Translations under genes and position numbers: made by a program | Part shown: positions 47,302 through 58,544 of the stretch, piece by piece | How the letters are laid out: each line of letters opens with the position of its first letter | Numbering within the stretch: the first letter of the stretch is position 1 | Notes under the pieces: model-generated | What the model saw: the letters and a program-made list of their open reading frames with translations, nothing else | Database searches by the model: none | Told to the model about the DNA's origin: nothing | Assembly: GCF_021030645.1 (NCBI RefSeq) | Contig: NZ_JACGCJ010000004.1 | Coordinates: 1 to 64,000, forward strand | Length of the DNA: 64,000 bases | Direction: 5' to 3' | Source: Agrilactobacillus fermenti | GTDB taxonomy: Bacteria > Bacillota > Bacilli > Lactobacillales > Lactobacillaceae

Positions 47302-48555
47302 TCAATTCAAATTTGATAAATAAGCTTGATCCGTTGTTTTAACATTAGTACTCGGCCGTAATCGCGCCCCACGTTTCAGTGGTAAATGGATCACAAAAGA
47401 AGTTCGAGTTTTATCAGATACCGCATAAATAAAACCGCCATGCAGGGCAACAATACTTTGAGCAATCGCAAGACCCAAGCCGCTCCCCCCAGTCTCATGG
47501 GACCGTGAGCTTTCAACGCGATAAAAGCGATCAAAAAGATGTGCTAATGATGCTTCCGGAATAGGCTGACCGTTATTTGTCACTTGGATAATAACTTCTG
47601 TGCCGACCTGGCGCGCACGTAGCAGTAATTTAGTAGCATCTTGACCATACTTGAATGCATTGATGATCAGATTATTAAATACGCGACTTAGCTTTTCTGG
47701 GTCAGCATCCATAATCAAAGGATCTGGTCGTGTCTGCGTCAAAATATGGATCTTTTGTTTTTGGGCTTCTAATTCATAACTTGCTGCTAACTGCGCCAGC
47801 ATATTGGTCATATTAGTAGACATATAATTTAATGTCGTTGCGGTTTGCTGGATTTTCGTAAATTCAAATAAATCATCAACTAAAACTTTCATTTGCTTTG
47901 ATTTCTCAAAAGCTGTGTGCGTATACTTCAGCAGTTCTGCTTGATTCTTAAACTGTTTATCTTCAATTAATCCTAAATAACCAATAATAGACGTTAGTGG
48001 CGTGCGAATATCATGACTGACATTGGTGATCAATTCATCTTTAGATTTCTCGATCCGCCGCTCTTCTCCAATGCTCCGATTGGTACTATCTACCAACGCA
48101 TTAATACTAGAGACCACTTTTTCCAACTCTGGATTTACTTTAAACGTGATACGATGGTCAAAATGATTATCAGCAATATAATGCAACTCCGAGATCACGT
48201 GTCGCATTTCAATTTGGTGAAACCGCCGCATGATCCGCCAATAAACAACCAAAACATCAATGACAACTAAAATCAATAAAAAGATCTGATTCCAGCCCCA
48301 GAACTGAACATTGGCATTATGTATACTAATAAGATCTCTTAAAAAAGACACGCTGGAATCTAAATTTCGATTAATAATAAAACCTTGATTTAACAAGAGA
48401 ATTAACGCAATCTCTAAGGCAAGTAAAATCAAAAAAGTAACGATACCTTCAAAGATGAGTTCACTAACCTCAGCGCCAGTTAATCTAATTTTGGTCGTTG
48501 TTTTACGATTTGTTTTATCCCGCAACTTTATAGCCCACGCCCCAAACCGTTTCAA
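47302..48555 (-). CDS. Sensor histidine kinase of a cell-wall two-component system
   Basis: A 417-residue kinase with two membrane segments (about 36-58 and 90-107) around a short outer loop, a HAMP-like linker, and the phospho-acceptor His181 (NVSHDIRTPLTS). N, G1, F and G2 boxes follow (NAFKYG, FDRFYR, GLGLAIA). It resembles VanS-type kinases. The start overlaps the regulator gene by 41 bases; a TTG at 48525 is a possible alternative. The downstream DD-carboxypeptidase gene gives the context: peptidoglycan stem-peptide maintenance. Confidence 0.88.
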   Translation of the reverse strand: MKRFGAWAIKLRDKTNRKTTTKIRLTGAEVSELIFEGIVTFLILLALEIALILLLNQGFIINRNLDSSVSFLRDLISIHNANVQFWGWNQIFLLILVVIDVLVVYWRIMRRFHQIEMRHVISELHYIADNHFDHRITFKVNPELEKVVSSINALVDSTNRSIGEERRIEKSKDELITNVSHDIRTPLTSIIGYLGLIEDKQFKNQAELLKYTHTAFEKSKQMKVLVDDLFEFTKIQQTATTLNYMSTNMTNMLAQLAASYELEAQKQKIHILTQTRPDPLIMDADPEKLSRVFNNLIINAFKYGQDATKLLLRARQVGTEVIIQVTNNGQPIPEASLAHLFDRFYRVESSRSHETGGSGLGLAIAQSIVALHGGFIYAVSDKTRTSFVIHLPLKRGARLRPSTNVKTTDQAYLSNLN

Positions 48556-49201
48556 TCACCTTTTCACCGCCAGTCGCCTCTTCAATTTTATCCCGTAAAT
48601 GGCTCACGTGCACCATAACCGTTTTAGCAGAAACAACGCTTTCTTGTTGCCATACACGTTCAAAAATTTCATCCGCAGAAAAAACTCGATTGGGATGACT
48701 GGCTAATAAATACAAAATGCCAAATTCTAAAGCTGTCAATTGAATATTTTTTCCGGTCAAAGTAATGACTTCATGAGAATCTTTCTTGATGGTCAATGGC
48801 CCAACTTCTAATGTATCCGGTACTTGAGTTGGCACTTGCTGCTCACTACGCCGTAGCAGTGATTTGACTCGGGCCATGACTTCTAGTGGATTGAAAGGTT
48901 TAGAAACATAATCATCCGCACCTGTGATCAGCCCTTGAATTTTATCCATATCGGCAGTTTTAGCAGAAACAATGATGATTGGTATTTGCGAATCTTTACG
49001 GACTTCTTTGATCACATCAATCCCATTCATACTTGGCATCATAATATCTAGAATCATTAATTTAATATCTGGATTAGTGGCTAGTCGAGAAAGCGCCTCT
49101 TTACCCGAATAGGCTGTGATTGGTTCATAGCCTTCATTTTTAACATAGATACTTAACAATTCAACGATTTCTTTATCGTCATCTACAATCAATATTTTCA
49201 T
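48515..49201 (-). CDS. OmpR-family response regulator (VanR-like)
   Basis: A 228-residue regulator with acidic pocket Asp7-Asp9, phospho-acceptor Asp52 (LDIMMP), Lys in SKPF, and a winged-helix domain (about 130-228, ending VWGVGYKV). First gene of the three-gene unit with the kinase and carboxypeptidase. Targets cannot be read from the sequence, but the neighbouring lysozyme and lipoprotein genes upstream are candidates. Confidence 0.9.
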   Translation of the reverse strand: MKILIVDDDKEIVELLSIYVKNEGYEPITAYSGKEALSRLATNPDIKLMILDIMMPSMNGIDVIKEVRKDSQIPIIIVSAKTADMDKIQGLITGADDYVSKPFNPLEVMARVKSLLRRSEQQVPTQVPDTLEVGPLTIKKDSHEVITLTGKNIQLTALEFGILYLLASHPNRVFSADEIFERVWQQESVVSAKTVMVHVSHLRDKIEEATGGEKVIETVWGVGYKVAG

Positions 49202-49371
49202 AGCTTACTCCTTGAAATTCATGGCAGATTGTTGATACTTTACCTTTAATCTTACCAAACTTTGGCACAAAATTGTTAAGATTCACTAAGATTGGCAATT
49301 AAAAAAACGACTGTAGATACCAACAGAGGTACCATACAATCGCTCTAACTAAATTCATTCAATTAATGTGA

Positions 49372-50253
49372 TTAATGTGTGTCGCCGGCATAAATATAAA
49401 CATCATTACCGATTTGGTAAGCTGTTTGACCATTGATCGTTGTTTCACCACAGTTGACCCATTGAGAATCAGGGTATAACCATTGGGCAAATGAACCATC
49501 TTTATGAACAGCATTCACACCATTCCAACGACTTAACGCTGTTACCACGCTCTTGTTACCAGCTGGTGCTTGTGAAACACTATTATTCGTGAATAAGCCA
49601 GTGAAGTCATAACTCATATCCAAGCTCATTCCGTTGTAATTAGACGTATATTGCCATGCTGCTGCGTTATCAACGCCAGGTTGACTCACACCGTAGTTCG
49701 CTACCCAAATTGGATAATTACGTGGTAACTTATTAGCCCAGAACCATGAAGCCATTGAATAAACAACTTGGTTATTAAAACCACGCGCAGCTAGTTCATT
49801 TTGGAAAGCAACCGTATCTGCATAGGGATTTGTTAAACTCGAATCTTCTACATCGGCAACCATGACCGTATTCTTATCTAAGCCATAACGTGTGGCCGCA
49901 TTTGCAAAGAAATCAGCTTCTGCTTTAGCATCGGCACTGCCATTATATTTTGCATAATGATACAAACTAACTTTCATACCAGCTGCTTTAGCACTCTTGA
50001 TCTGTGCCCCAGCTTTAGGATTGATATAGTTATCACCATCAGTACTACCTTGTGTTAATTTAACAACAACACCGGACACATTACCCGTAGCTAAGTTTTT
50101 GAAGTAATATTCATCAGAACTTTGGTAACTCGCCACGTCCGCGAACTTTGGAAAATCACTGGCTTGAACTTGTGCTGCACCAGCAATTGCGCCGCCGACT
50201 AAGGAGAGCGCCAGTGTAAATAGTGTTGCAATCTTAAATTTCTTAAATTTCAT
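49372..50253 (-). CDS. GH25 family lysozyme (secreted muramidase)
   Basis: A 293-residue protein with a signal peptide (about 1-31, cleavage near VQA-SD). The GH25 barrel (about 34-215) shows DVASYQ at the first strand, VVKLTQG, SLYHYAKY and MVADVEDSS, whose Asp/Glu pair is the catalytic site. A C-terminal segment (about 235-293) forms a small repeat-like wall-binding module. It cleaves the muramic acid bonds of peptidoglycan. It follows the lipoprotein gene after 15 bases in one transcription unit. Confidence 0.9.
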   Translation of the reverse strand: MKFKKFKIATLFTLALSLVGGAIAGAAQVQASDFPKFADVASYQSSDEYYFKNLATGNVSGVVVKLTQGSTDGDNYINPKAGAQIKSAKAAGMKVSLYHYAKYNGSADAKAEADFFANAATRYGLDKNTVMVADVEDSSLTNPYADTVAFQNELAARGFNNQVVYSMASWFWANKLPRNYPIWVANYGVSQPGVDNAAAWQYTSNYNGMSLDMSYDFTGLFTNNSVSQAPAGNKSVVTALSRWNGVNAVHKDGSFAQWLYPDSQWVNCGETTINGQTAYQIGNDVYIYAGDTH

Positions 50254-50268
50254 TTTCTTTCCTCGTTA

Positions 50269-50829
50269 TTAGTTATTGACTTTTACAACTTGGCCGTTTG
50301 TTAAAACATCATAAACAGCAATTGTTGAACGACCATTATTCTTACCAACTTCAACGCGATAAGCTCTCTGGCCTTGGTAGGTGGTTTCATTGGTAAATCC
50401 ATAGAGTGTCTGACCACCAGCAACATTTTGATACTGGCTATCAACTTGGCTCTTCAAGTATTCCGCCGCTTGATCACCACTTGTAATTTGGACACTTTGA
50501 CCACTGCTTGCGGCACTCGCCTGACTTGCTTGTGAAGTCGTCGATTGTGTCGAAGCTGATGTTTGACTAGAATTTGTATCTGAGCTGGTTGTACTTGAAA
50601 CTTCAGAACTTGATGTTGTCGTTGTTGTTTCAGATTTAGCACGATTCTTTTTTACAGAACTGCTTTTTTCACTCGAACTAACTTTGGAAGACTTTTCAGA
50701 ACTCTGACTGCTCTTAGTTGCATTGCTCTGGCAAGCACTCAAAAGTGCAACTGAACCCATTGCCATCAATGCAATACCGATTTTAGTCACCCAAGATTTA
50801 GATTTATGATTTGAAGTCTGTTGTGTCAT
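50269..50829 (-). CDS. Ser/Thr-rich surface lipoprotein
   Basis: A 186-residue lipoprotein with a signal peptide ending in the lipobox LLSAC (Cys33). It has a low-complexity spacer of Ser, Thr, Gln and Lys (about 35-110) and a small C-terminal domain (about 115-186, YLKSQVDSQYQNVAGG ... YRVEVGKNNGR). The end domain resembles small wall-associated domains found in lactobacillar surface proteins, function unknown. It is co-transcribed with the GH25 lysozyme, so it may tether or regulate that enzyme; this is inference. Confidence 0.8.
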   Translation of the reverse strand: MTQQTSNHKSKSWVTKIGIALMAMGSVALLSACQSNATKSSQSSEKSSKVSSSEKSSSVKKNRAKSETTTTTSSSEVSSTTSSDTNSSQTSASTQSTTSQASQASAASSGQSVQITSGDQAAEYLKSQVDSQYQNVAGGQTLYGFTNETTYQGQRAYRVEVGKNNGRSTIAVYDVLTNGQVVKVNN

Positions 50830-51017
50830 AACTACCTCCTGCCCTTGATTTTAATCACAACTAGATGATTTTTTACTTAATGGAAATATGTACTTTATAT
50901 TCCATAGACTACAATACACTATAAATATTACATGGCGTAAAAAATAGTATTACAATTTAGTTACTAAAGCTTATTTTGGATAGATAGTATTTGAAAAGTC
51001 CGTGCTAAACACAAAAA
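50830..51017. other. AT-rich upstream region of the lipoprotein-lysozyme unit
   Basis: This part of the 393-base gap is AT-rich and should hold the promoter of the minus-strand lipoprotein gene. I cannot single out a convincing -35/-10 pair. The rest of the gap is repeat copy C. Confidence 0.4.
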
Positions 51018-51206
51018 TAGAGAGCCAAAAACAAAACCAACGTTTTATTTCTAGCTCTCTATGTTGTTTGCAAACAATTAAATTTTAGACGTGTTCCAAA
51101 AGGCAGCACCCTCACCTAACCACGAATGGCTCAAATAGCAAGCCCAATATTTTTCGCAATTCTTGTTAGTGCTCAGGTGCTGAGCGCCTTTTGTCTCACG
51201 CTCTCT
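51018..51206 (-). repeat. Intergenic repeat family, copy C, inverted
   Basis: Reading the minus strand, the copy opens with AGAGAGCGTGAGACAAAAGG and keeps the middle and tail blocks of copies A and B. It ends with a hairpin AGAGAGC/GCTCTCT (51019-51060) followed by TTTTTG. Placed right after guaB, the hairpin serves as its likely terminator. Confidence 0.78.
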
Positions 51207-51222
51207 AATACTAACTTAAAGA

Positions 51223-52773
<1,551 letters not shown>

Positions 52774-52892
52774 CGCTAAAAATACAAACATTCATCAAAA
52801 TTAAAGTATAAATGTCCTTTTTTATATCAAAAAACTCATTAAAATCACATATTGTCAAATTGACGTTCGTAATTTATGGCAATTTTCTCAGT

Positions 52893-53696
52893 TTACGATT
52901 TAGACCGATTGTCGGTCGTTGGCCGTGGTGTGCTGAACATACCACCAGTAACACCATATTTTCTCCGAAAAAGATACCGTACGCCAAACAGAACTGCTAG
53001 GATAATTACATCAGCGACTGCTGGTAGAACCGGATTGATTACAGGTGGTAACATGGCACTTACACTTACCAAAACAAACATCCCGATCACAACTAAAGCA
53101 GATAAAATAATCAACTGCCACATTGGCAATCGTTTGGCTTTAGGCGCAGATATTTTCTCCTGTAACCAAGTAAACCCAACCCCAGCAATGAGGGCAATAA
53201 TGATTAAATTGACGATGCCAAACGAACGCAATTGATTTGGATTGACGTTTTTATTAGTAAAGAGCGAAATAGCCGCTAAAGCAAACATAAAAACACCAAA
53301 TAACAACGTTGAGTCCACCATTTTCATCCATAGCTTAACAACTTTAGGTGGCTTAGGCGCATTAATAATACTGTCCGCCTTAGCAACTGGCGGCCCAAAC
53401 AATTGATTTGCCGGTTGACCTTTTTGTTGTGCCATTAAGATTTCTGGCAATAGTGCTTGTAATTTGGTATTTTGTTCCGTTTCTGACATGCCGCCTGCTG
53501 TTAAAGCCTTACGCAACCGGTAAACATATTCTCGATTGCGTTTTGTTAAGGCATCTATTTGTTGTTGTAACGGTGCTTGGCTCACTTCCGCAACTGTCGA
53601 TGTTACCTTTTCTTCTACCGCTTTAACATGTTGCTGTTTTTCTGCCGCCTTTTGGTTTCTTTCACGGTTATCCACTGAAGCCACCTCACTTGTCAT
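52893..53696 (-). CDS. DUF1129 family membrane protein
   Basis: A 267-residue protein with a charged cytoplasmic N-terminus (about 1-110, rich in Gln, Lys and Glu) and four hydrophobic segments between about 130 and 250. The layout and the RNREYVYRLRKAL region fit DUF1129 of lactobacilli, function unknown. It follows ychF after eight bases and is co-transcribed with it. Confidence 0.82.
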   Translation of the reverse strand: MTSEVASVDNRERNQKAAEKQQHVKAVEEKVTSTVAEVSQAPLQQQIDALTKRNREYVYRLRKALTAGGMSETEQNTKLQALLPEILMAQQKGQPANQLFGPPVAKADSIINAPKPPKVVKLWMKMVDSTLLFGVFMFALAAISLFTNKNVNPNQLRSFGIVNLIIIALIAGVGFTWLQEKISAPKAKRLPMWQLIILSALVVIGMFVLVSVSAMLPPVINPVLPAVADVIILAVLFGVRYLFRRKYGVTGGMFSTPRPTTDNRSKS

Positions 53697-53704
53697 CCTT
53701 ATTT

Positions 53705-54805
53705 TTACACGTTAAATCTAAATTCAATAATGTCGCCATCTTGTACCAAGTATTCTTTACCTTCAAGTCTTAGTTTGCCAGCCTCTTTGACTGCTTGGGC
53801 ACTACCTAATTGATCTAAATCAGTATAAGACATCACTTCCGCCCGAATGAAGCCACGTTCAAAATCAGAATGGATAATACCTGCCACTTGTGGTGCTTTC
53901 ATACCACGTTTAAAAGTCCAAGCACGTGTTTCTTTGCCGCCAGCGGTAAAGAAAGTTGCTAGACCAAGTAAATGATAGGAAGCTTTGATCAAGCGATCTA
54001 AACCAGACTCACTAACGCCCTCTGCTTCTAGAAAATCTTTTTTATCTGCATCATCCAGTTCTGCAATTTCTTCTTCAGTTTTAGCTGAGATTGCCAAGGC
54101 TTCCGCATTTTCTTGCGCTGCAAAGTCTTTGATCTGTTGATAATAAGGGGAGGCATCTGGGTCGGCCATGTCAGCTTCAGCAATATTTCCGACATAAATT
54201 ACCGGCTTAGCTGTTAATAAAAATAGCCCCTTTACAATTTTTTGCTCGTCTTCATCAAACGTAATACTACGGACACTGCCACCATCTTCTAGTACTGGCT
54301 TGATCTTTTGTAAGACAGCAAATTCAGCCATGGCATCTTTATCTTTAGTACGCGCAACTTTCTCTACTTTTGCGTAGCGTTTATTGACACTTTCTAAATC
54401 AGCTAAGCTTAACTCTAAATTAATTGTTTCAATATCTTCTAACGGATCAACTTTACCCGAAACCGTCGTAATATTATCGTCATCAAATGCTCGAACCACA
54501 TGAACGATCGCGTCAACTTGGCGAATATTCTCTAAAAATTTATTTCCTAAACCTTCACCCTTGCTGGCACCTTTAACAATACCCGCAATATCGGTAAATT
54601 CAAAGGTCGTAGGAATGATTTTCTTAGCTGGGATCAATTCATCAATTCTAGCCAAACGTTCATCGGGTACTTCAACCATCCCCACATTAGGATCAATTGT
54701 TGCAAAAGGATAGTTAGCCATTTCAGCGCCAGCTTTTGTGATTGCGTTAAACAACGTCGATTTTCCGACATTGGGTAATCCGACAATACCTGCAGTTAAT
54801 GCCAT
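53705..54805 (-). CDS. ychF: Redox-regulated P-loop ATPase YchF (OLA1/Obg-like)
   Basis: A 366-residue protein with P-loop GLPNVGKST (8-16), [17 protein letters not shown] switch region, and a C-terminal TGS domain (about 280-366). The NxxE position of the guanine-binding motif is changed, which explains ATP preference in this family. It binds ribosomes and affects translation and stress tolerance. It is part of the downstream end of the noc-par gene run. Confidence 0.95.
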   Translation of the reverse strand: MALTAGIVGLPNVGKSTLFNAITKAGAEMANYPFATIDPNVGMVEVPDERLARIDELIPAKKIIPTTFEFTDIAGIVKGASKGEGLGNKFLENIRQVDAIVHVVRAFDDDNITTVSGKVDPLEDIETINLELSLADLESVNKRYAKVEKVARTKDKDAMAEFAVLQKIKPVLEDGGSVRSITFDEDEQKIVKGLFLLTAKPVIYVGNIAEADMADPDASPYYQQIKDFAAQENAEALAISAKTEEEIAELDDADKKDFLEAEGVSESGLDRLIKASYHLLGLATFFTAGGKETRAWTFKRGMKAPQVAGIIHSDFERGFIRAEVMSYTDLDQLGSAQAVKEAGKLRLEGKEYLVQDGDIIEFRFNV

Positions 54806-54835
54806 GTTTAAAAACTCACTTTCTAATACATTATT

Positions 54836-55084
54836 TTATAATAATTCATCTGGACGTGGCCGATGTAAGACATCTTGATAGTTCACTTCGTCCGCCGTCA
54901 CCGCATCAGCCTTGACTAATATTGATTTCATCTTCTTTTGAAACTCTTTTCTTGGCATCATAACTAGATGGCCACAGCCAAGACATTTGATACGGATATC
55001 CATGCCCATCCGAATAATCTCAAACCGATTGGTCCCGCATGCATGTTGTTTCTTCATCATTACGATATCACCTAATGCAAACAT
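54836..55084 (-). CDS. DUF951 family protein
   Basis: An 82-residue protein with the DUF951 pattern: MFALGDIVMMKKQHACGTNRFEI, then IKCLGCGHLVMMPR, whose CxxC pair could bind zinc. Function is unknown, but it nearly always lies between parB and ychF in Firmicutes, as here. The ATG at 55084 follows AAGGAGG. Confidence 0.88.
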   Translation of the reverse strand: MFALGDIVMMKKQHACGTNRFEIIRMGMDIRIKCLGCGHLVMMPRKEFQKKMKSILVKADAVTADEVNYQDVLHRPRPDELL

Positions 55085-55144
55085 TCGAGTCCTCCTTAAA
55101 GTGTCAAAATCTAGCATAAAGCAAAAGTCCATGATTGACTACTA

Positions 55145-56017
55145 TTAATCTAAAGAAACGTTTAAAATATCCAAAATTCGATTTAAATCTTCAGTAGATA
55201 AATAACCGATCTCAATTTTACCTTTACCATCTTTTTGTTCTGCTAAGGTTACTTTTGTATTAAACTTATCGGCTAAATGCTGCTCTGTTGCGCGAATAAA
55301 GGTTGATTTGACTGGTTTCTTGATGACTTGCTTAGATGCCTTTTCTTCATTCAGTGCATTCACGATTTTTTCAAGTTGGCGTACAGTCAAAGATTCCTTG
55401 ATGGTTCGCCGCGCTAATGCATCAATTTGGGCCTTATTCTTCAGGCCAAGCAGTGTACGTGCTTGACCCATGGATAGCTGTTTGGCTTGTAAAAGCCGCT
55501 TAGTGGCTTCTGGTAAGGTCAACAAGCGCAAATAGTTGGCAATATAGGGTCGACTCTTGCCCAGACGATTAGATACTTCCGTTTGCGTCAAATTTAATTT
55601 TTTGATCAAAGTTTCATAGGCCAAAGCTTCTTCGATTGGCGTGAGATCTTCACGCTGTAAATTTTCCAGTACAGCGATTTCCATCATTTCATCTTCACTG
55701 ACGTCGCGAATAATAGCTGGAATTGTTGTTTTACCCGCTAACTTGCTTGCTCGAAAGCGCCGCTCACCGGCAATAATTTCATAGCCTTGGATGCTCTTCC
55801 GTACAATGATCGGTTGAAAAACACCGCTCTTTTTGATTGAAGCGGTTAATTCTTGAAGCGCCGTTTCATCAAAATCTCGTCTTGGTTGATAGGGATTAGG
55901 CCGTAATTCACTTAACGCTAATGTCTCAACCGTCTCCTGATCGTGTGTCGTTTCCCCATTAAAATCTTGAAATAAAGCATCTATTCCTCGACCTAGAGCT
56001 TTTTTCCTTTCAGCCAT
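55145..56017 (-). CDS. parB: Chromosome-partitioning protein ParB (Spo0J)
   Basis: A 290-residue DNA-binding protein with the CTPase/ParB nuclease-like domain (LRPNPYQPRRDF, then GERRFRA, about 35-125), a helix-turn-helix (TQTEVSNRLGKSRPYIANYLRLL, about 145-170, quoted in part) and a C-terminal dimerisation domain. It spreads from parS sites and loads SMC. It overlaps parA by eight bases. A parS-like site is upstream of the operon. Confidence 0.95.
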   Translation of the reverse strand: MAERKKALGRGIDALFQDFNGETTHDQETVETLALSELRPNPYQPRRDFDETALQELTASIKKSGVFQPIIVRKSIQGYEIIAGERRFRASKLAGKTTIPAIIRDVSEDEMMEIAVLENLQREDLTPIEEALAYETLIKKLNLTQTEVSNRLGKSRPYIANYLRLLTLPEATKRLLQAKQLSMGQARTLLGLKNKAQIDALARRTIKESLTVRQLEKIVNALNEEKASKQVIKKPVKSTFIRATEQHLADKFNTKVTLAEQKDGKGKIEIGYLSTEDLNRILDILNVSLD

Positions 56018-56774
56018 GATTCTTCAGCACCTCCTTTGCAAGCTCGTTATAAACCAGACTGCCCTTGGATTTAGGATCATAATCAATAATCGGCAAACCA
56101 TAACTTGGTGCTTCCGCCAATTTAGTCACTCGTGGGATTACCACATCATATACCTTGTCACCAAAGAACTGCCGCACTTCAGCAATAACTTGTGTTCCCA
56201 GATTTGTTCGAGCGTCGTACATCGTCATGACCACACCCTCAATCGCTAGATCTGGATTAAAATGCTTTTGAACCAACTTGATCGTATTCAATAGTTGGGT
56301 CAAGCCTTCTAAAGCATAGTATTCACTTTGTACGGGAATCAAAATTGAATCGCTGGCAGTAAAAGCATTAATCGCGAGTTGCCCCAATGATGGCGGACAA
56401 TCAATCAAAACAAAATCATACTGTGCTTTAACTTTTTTTAAACCTAATTTCAAACGTGTCTCGCGAGCCATCTGTGAAACGAGCTCGATCTCGGCCCCAG
56501 CTAATTGAATTGTTGCTGGTACAACATCCAGATTTTCATGTTGTGTTGTTTGAATTGTCTTTTCAAGCGGATATTCATCAATCAAAATATGATAAATATC
56601 ATGTTCGATTTTACCTTTATCGATACCTAAGCCATTGGTCGCATTACCTTGAGGATCGGTATCAACGATAAGTACTCTTTGACCATCACTAGCCAAACTA
56701 GCCCCTAAATTAATCGTCGTGGTGGTCTTACCCACGCCGCCTTTTTGGTTTGCAATCGCAATCACACGTGTCAT
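56010..56774 (-). CDS. parA: Chromosome-partitioning ATPase ParA (Soj)
   Basis: A 254-residue Walker-type ATPase with the deviant Walker A NQKGGVGKTTT (about 9-19), Walker A' in DTDPQGNAT and Walker B in VLIDCPPSLG. It moves ParB-bound origins and controls replication initiation. It overlaps noc by four bases at the start and parB at the end. Confidence 0.96.
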   Translation of the reverse strand: MTRVIAIANQKGGVGKTTTTINLGASLASDGQRVLIVDTDPQGNATNGLGIDKGKIEHDIYHILIDEYPLEKTIQTTQHENLDVVPATIQLAGAEIELVSQMARETRLKLGLKKVKAQYDFVLIDCPPSLGQLAINAFTASDSILIPVQSEYYALEGLTQLLNTIKLVQKHFNPDLAIEGVVMTMYDARTNLGTQVIAEVRQFFGDKVYDVVIPRVTKLAEAPSYGLPIIDYDPKSKGSLVYNELAKEVLKNHG

Positions 56775-57766
56775 TTTGCCCCGCCTCGCTTACTGATCTT
56801 AATTTTAAGCGTATAACTATCTGCACCATCATCTTCATCTATTTCGACCGGCAACCCAGCATCTTGGATCAATTTTAACGAATGACGCAAGGTATTGATG
56901 GCTACTTTCGGATCTTTAGACTTGCCAGAAATTTTGGGTTTATGTGCGGTCTTAGTCGTTGTTTGCGGTGTGAATCCTTGCGCCTCTTCATCAGATACAC
57001 GATGCGTTGTGTTGAGCGTATCTAAATTGGCCGGTTGACTTGTCGGTGATTCAGCTTGATTTGAAACTTGCATAGCTGCTAGTTCACTTTCTGATAGTGG
57101 CTGTAGCGTTGTTTGAGGATTTATCGTTTGTTCTACTAAATTTTCTGTTTCTTTGACATTCAACGCTTCACTTAATATTTTGTGAAGTGCGATCTGCTGA
57201 TCTGTCTCGTTCAAACGCAAAAGTGCTCGGCCATGTCGTTCACTGAGTTCGCCATTGATAATTGCTTCTTTTACTGGCTGAGATAACCTTAATAATCGCA
57301 ATTTATTGGCGATAAACGACTGACTCTTGCCTAACGCTTCAGCCAGCTGGCCTTGTTTCATCTGTCCCTGAGTTAATAGCTCTTGATAAGCTTGAGCTTC
57401 TTCTACCGGTGTCAGTTCTTCACGTTGTAAATTTTCAATCAATGCCATCGCCGCTGTTTCAGCGTCACTCATTTTATCTACAATTGCTGGAATCTTTTCC
57501 CAGCCAAGTTTACCAACGGCTCGAAAACGCCGTTCACCGGCAATAATCTCATATTTATCCGGTTCATATTCACGCACGATAATTGGCTGCAACAAGCCAT
57601 GGCTTTCAATTGTCTCAGCTAATTCGTTGATACTGTCAGCCTTAAATACTTTACGTGGCTGATACCGATTGGGTACAATTGCTGCCACGGGTAATTCTTG
57701 AACTTGTTTCAGTTCATTATCTGATTTATTTTTACGATTCTTACCAAAAAATGACGCAAATGCCAT
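56771..57766 (-). CDS. noc: Nucleoid occlusion protein Noc (ParB paralogue)
   Basis: A 331-residue ParB-like protein directly between rsmG and parA, the standard position of Noc. It has the ParB core (VPNRYQPRKVF, GERRFRAVG), a helix-turn-helix (KQGQLAEALGKSQSF, about 130-165) and a short basic amphipathic N-terminus (MAFASFFGKNRKNKS) like the membrane-binding peptide of Noc. An unusually long Ser/Thr/Gln linker (about 205-285) precedes the end domain, longer than in Bacillus. Confidence 0.9.
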   Translation of the reverse strand: MAFASFFGKNRKNKSDNELKQVQELPVAAIVPNRYQPRKVFKADSINELAETIESHGLLQPIIVREYEPDKYEIIAGERRFRAVGKLGWEKIPAIVDKMSDAETAAMALIENLQREELTPVEEAQAYQELLTQGQMKQGQLAEALGKSQSFIANKLRLLRLSQPVKEAIINGELSERHGRALLRLNETDQQIALHKILSEALNVKETENLVEQTINPQTTLQPLSESELAAMQVSNQAESPTSQPANLDTLNTTHRVSDEEAQGFTPQTTTKTAHKPKISGKSKDPKVAINTLRHSLKLIQDAGLPVEIDEDDGADSYTLKIKISKRGGAK

Positions 57767-57790
57767 AATGCACCTCCCGATATATGACGC

Positions 57791-58522
57791 TTATTGAATC
57801 AATGGCTGTTTAGCTGGCATACCTGCTTTACGAGGGTATCGATTTGGTGTTTGCTTTCGTTTTTGAATCACAATGATATCCCGAGCTTCATCAGAGTCAG
57901 GTAATGTAAATGACTTTGTCTTAATGTACTTACCACCTAGCGTGGCGATAGCAAAACGGCTTTTAGTCAATTCATCAGCACCTTGACGACCCTTTAATGC
58001 CAAAAAATAGCCTTCTGGTTGAACATAGGGTAAGCAAAATTCACTTAAGATTGGTAATTGGGCCACTGCACGGCTTAACACTAGGTCAAAGCTTTCCCGC
58101 AACGGTTGTCCCTTACGCGCAAAGTCTTCGGCACGGCCGTGTTTTAGTGTCACTTGACTCAAGTTAAGCTGAGCCACCAATTCACCGAGAAAATTGATAC
58201 GCTTATTTAGCGAATCAATGATCGTGATTTTTAAGTCCGGCCGCAGGATTTTTAAAGGTAAGGATGGAAAACCCGCACCAGCACCGATATCACAAATACG
58301 ACTATCACTCGTAAAAAGTTCAGGAAGATAGAGCAGCGGTGTCACTGAATCAAAAAAGTGTTTCAAATAAACGGCTTCTTTTTCCGTGATTGCCGTTAAA
58401 TTAACAACTTTGTTTTGAGTTGTTAAAAAATTAAAATATGTCTCAAACTGCTGTAATTGCGTGTCTGAGACTTCAATTTGAAATTGCTGTGCTAAAATTG
58501 TTCTAAATGTTTCCGGGGACAT
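57791..58522 (-). CDS. rsmG: 16S rRNA m7G527 methyltransferase RsmG (GidB)
   Basis: A 243-residue SAM-dependent methyltransferase that modifies G527 of 16S rRNA. The SAM motif is CDIGAGAGFPSLPL (about 69-82), and the N-terminal TTQNKVVNLTAITE stretch is typical. Of two adjacent ATGs, the one at 58522 gives a six-base spacing to GGAGG. It is the first gene of the rsmG-noc-parA-parB run; mnmG does not lie upstream, as it does in many Firmicutes. Confidence 0.94.
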   Translation of the reverse strand: MSPETFRTILAQQFQIEVSDTQLQQFETYFNFLTTQNKVVNLTAITEKEAVYLKHFFDSVTPLLYLPELFTSDSRICDIGAGAGFPSLPLKILRPDLKITIIDSLNKRINFLGELVAQLNLSQVTLKHGRAEDFARKGQPLRESFDLVLSRAVAQLPILSEFCLPYVQPEGYFLALKGRQGADELTKSRFAIATLGGKYIKTKSFTLPDSDEARDIIVIQKRKQTPNRYPRKAGMPAKQPLIQ

Positions 58523-58544
58523 CATGGGCCTCCAAACTTTACTT

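Noticed and set aside
55145-57766. Canonical parS within parB or noc
   Set aside because: I looked for CACGTG-centred parS copies and saw none here; only the reversed-half palindrome at 58545 was found.
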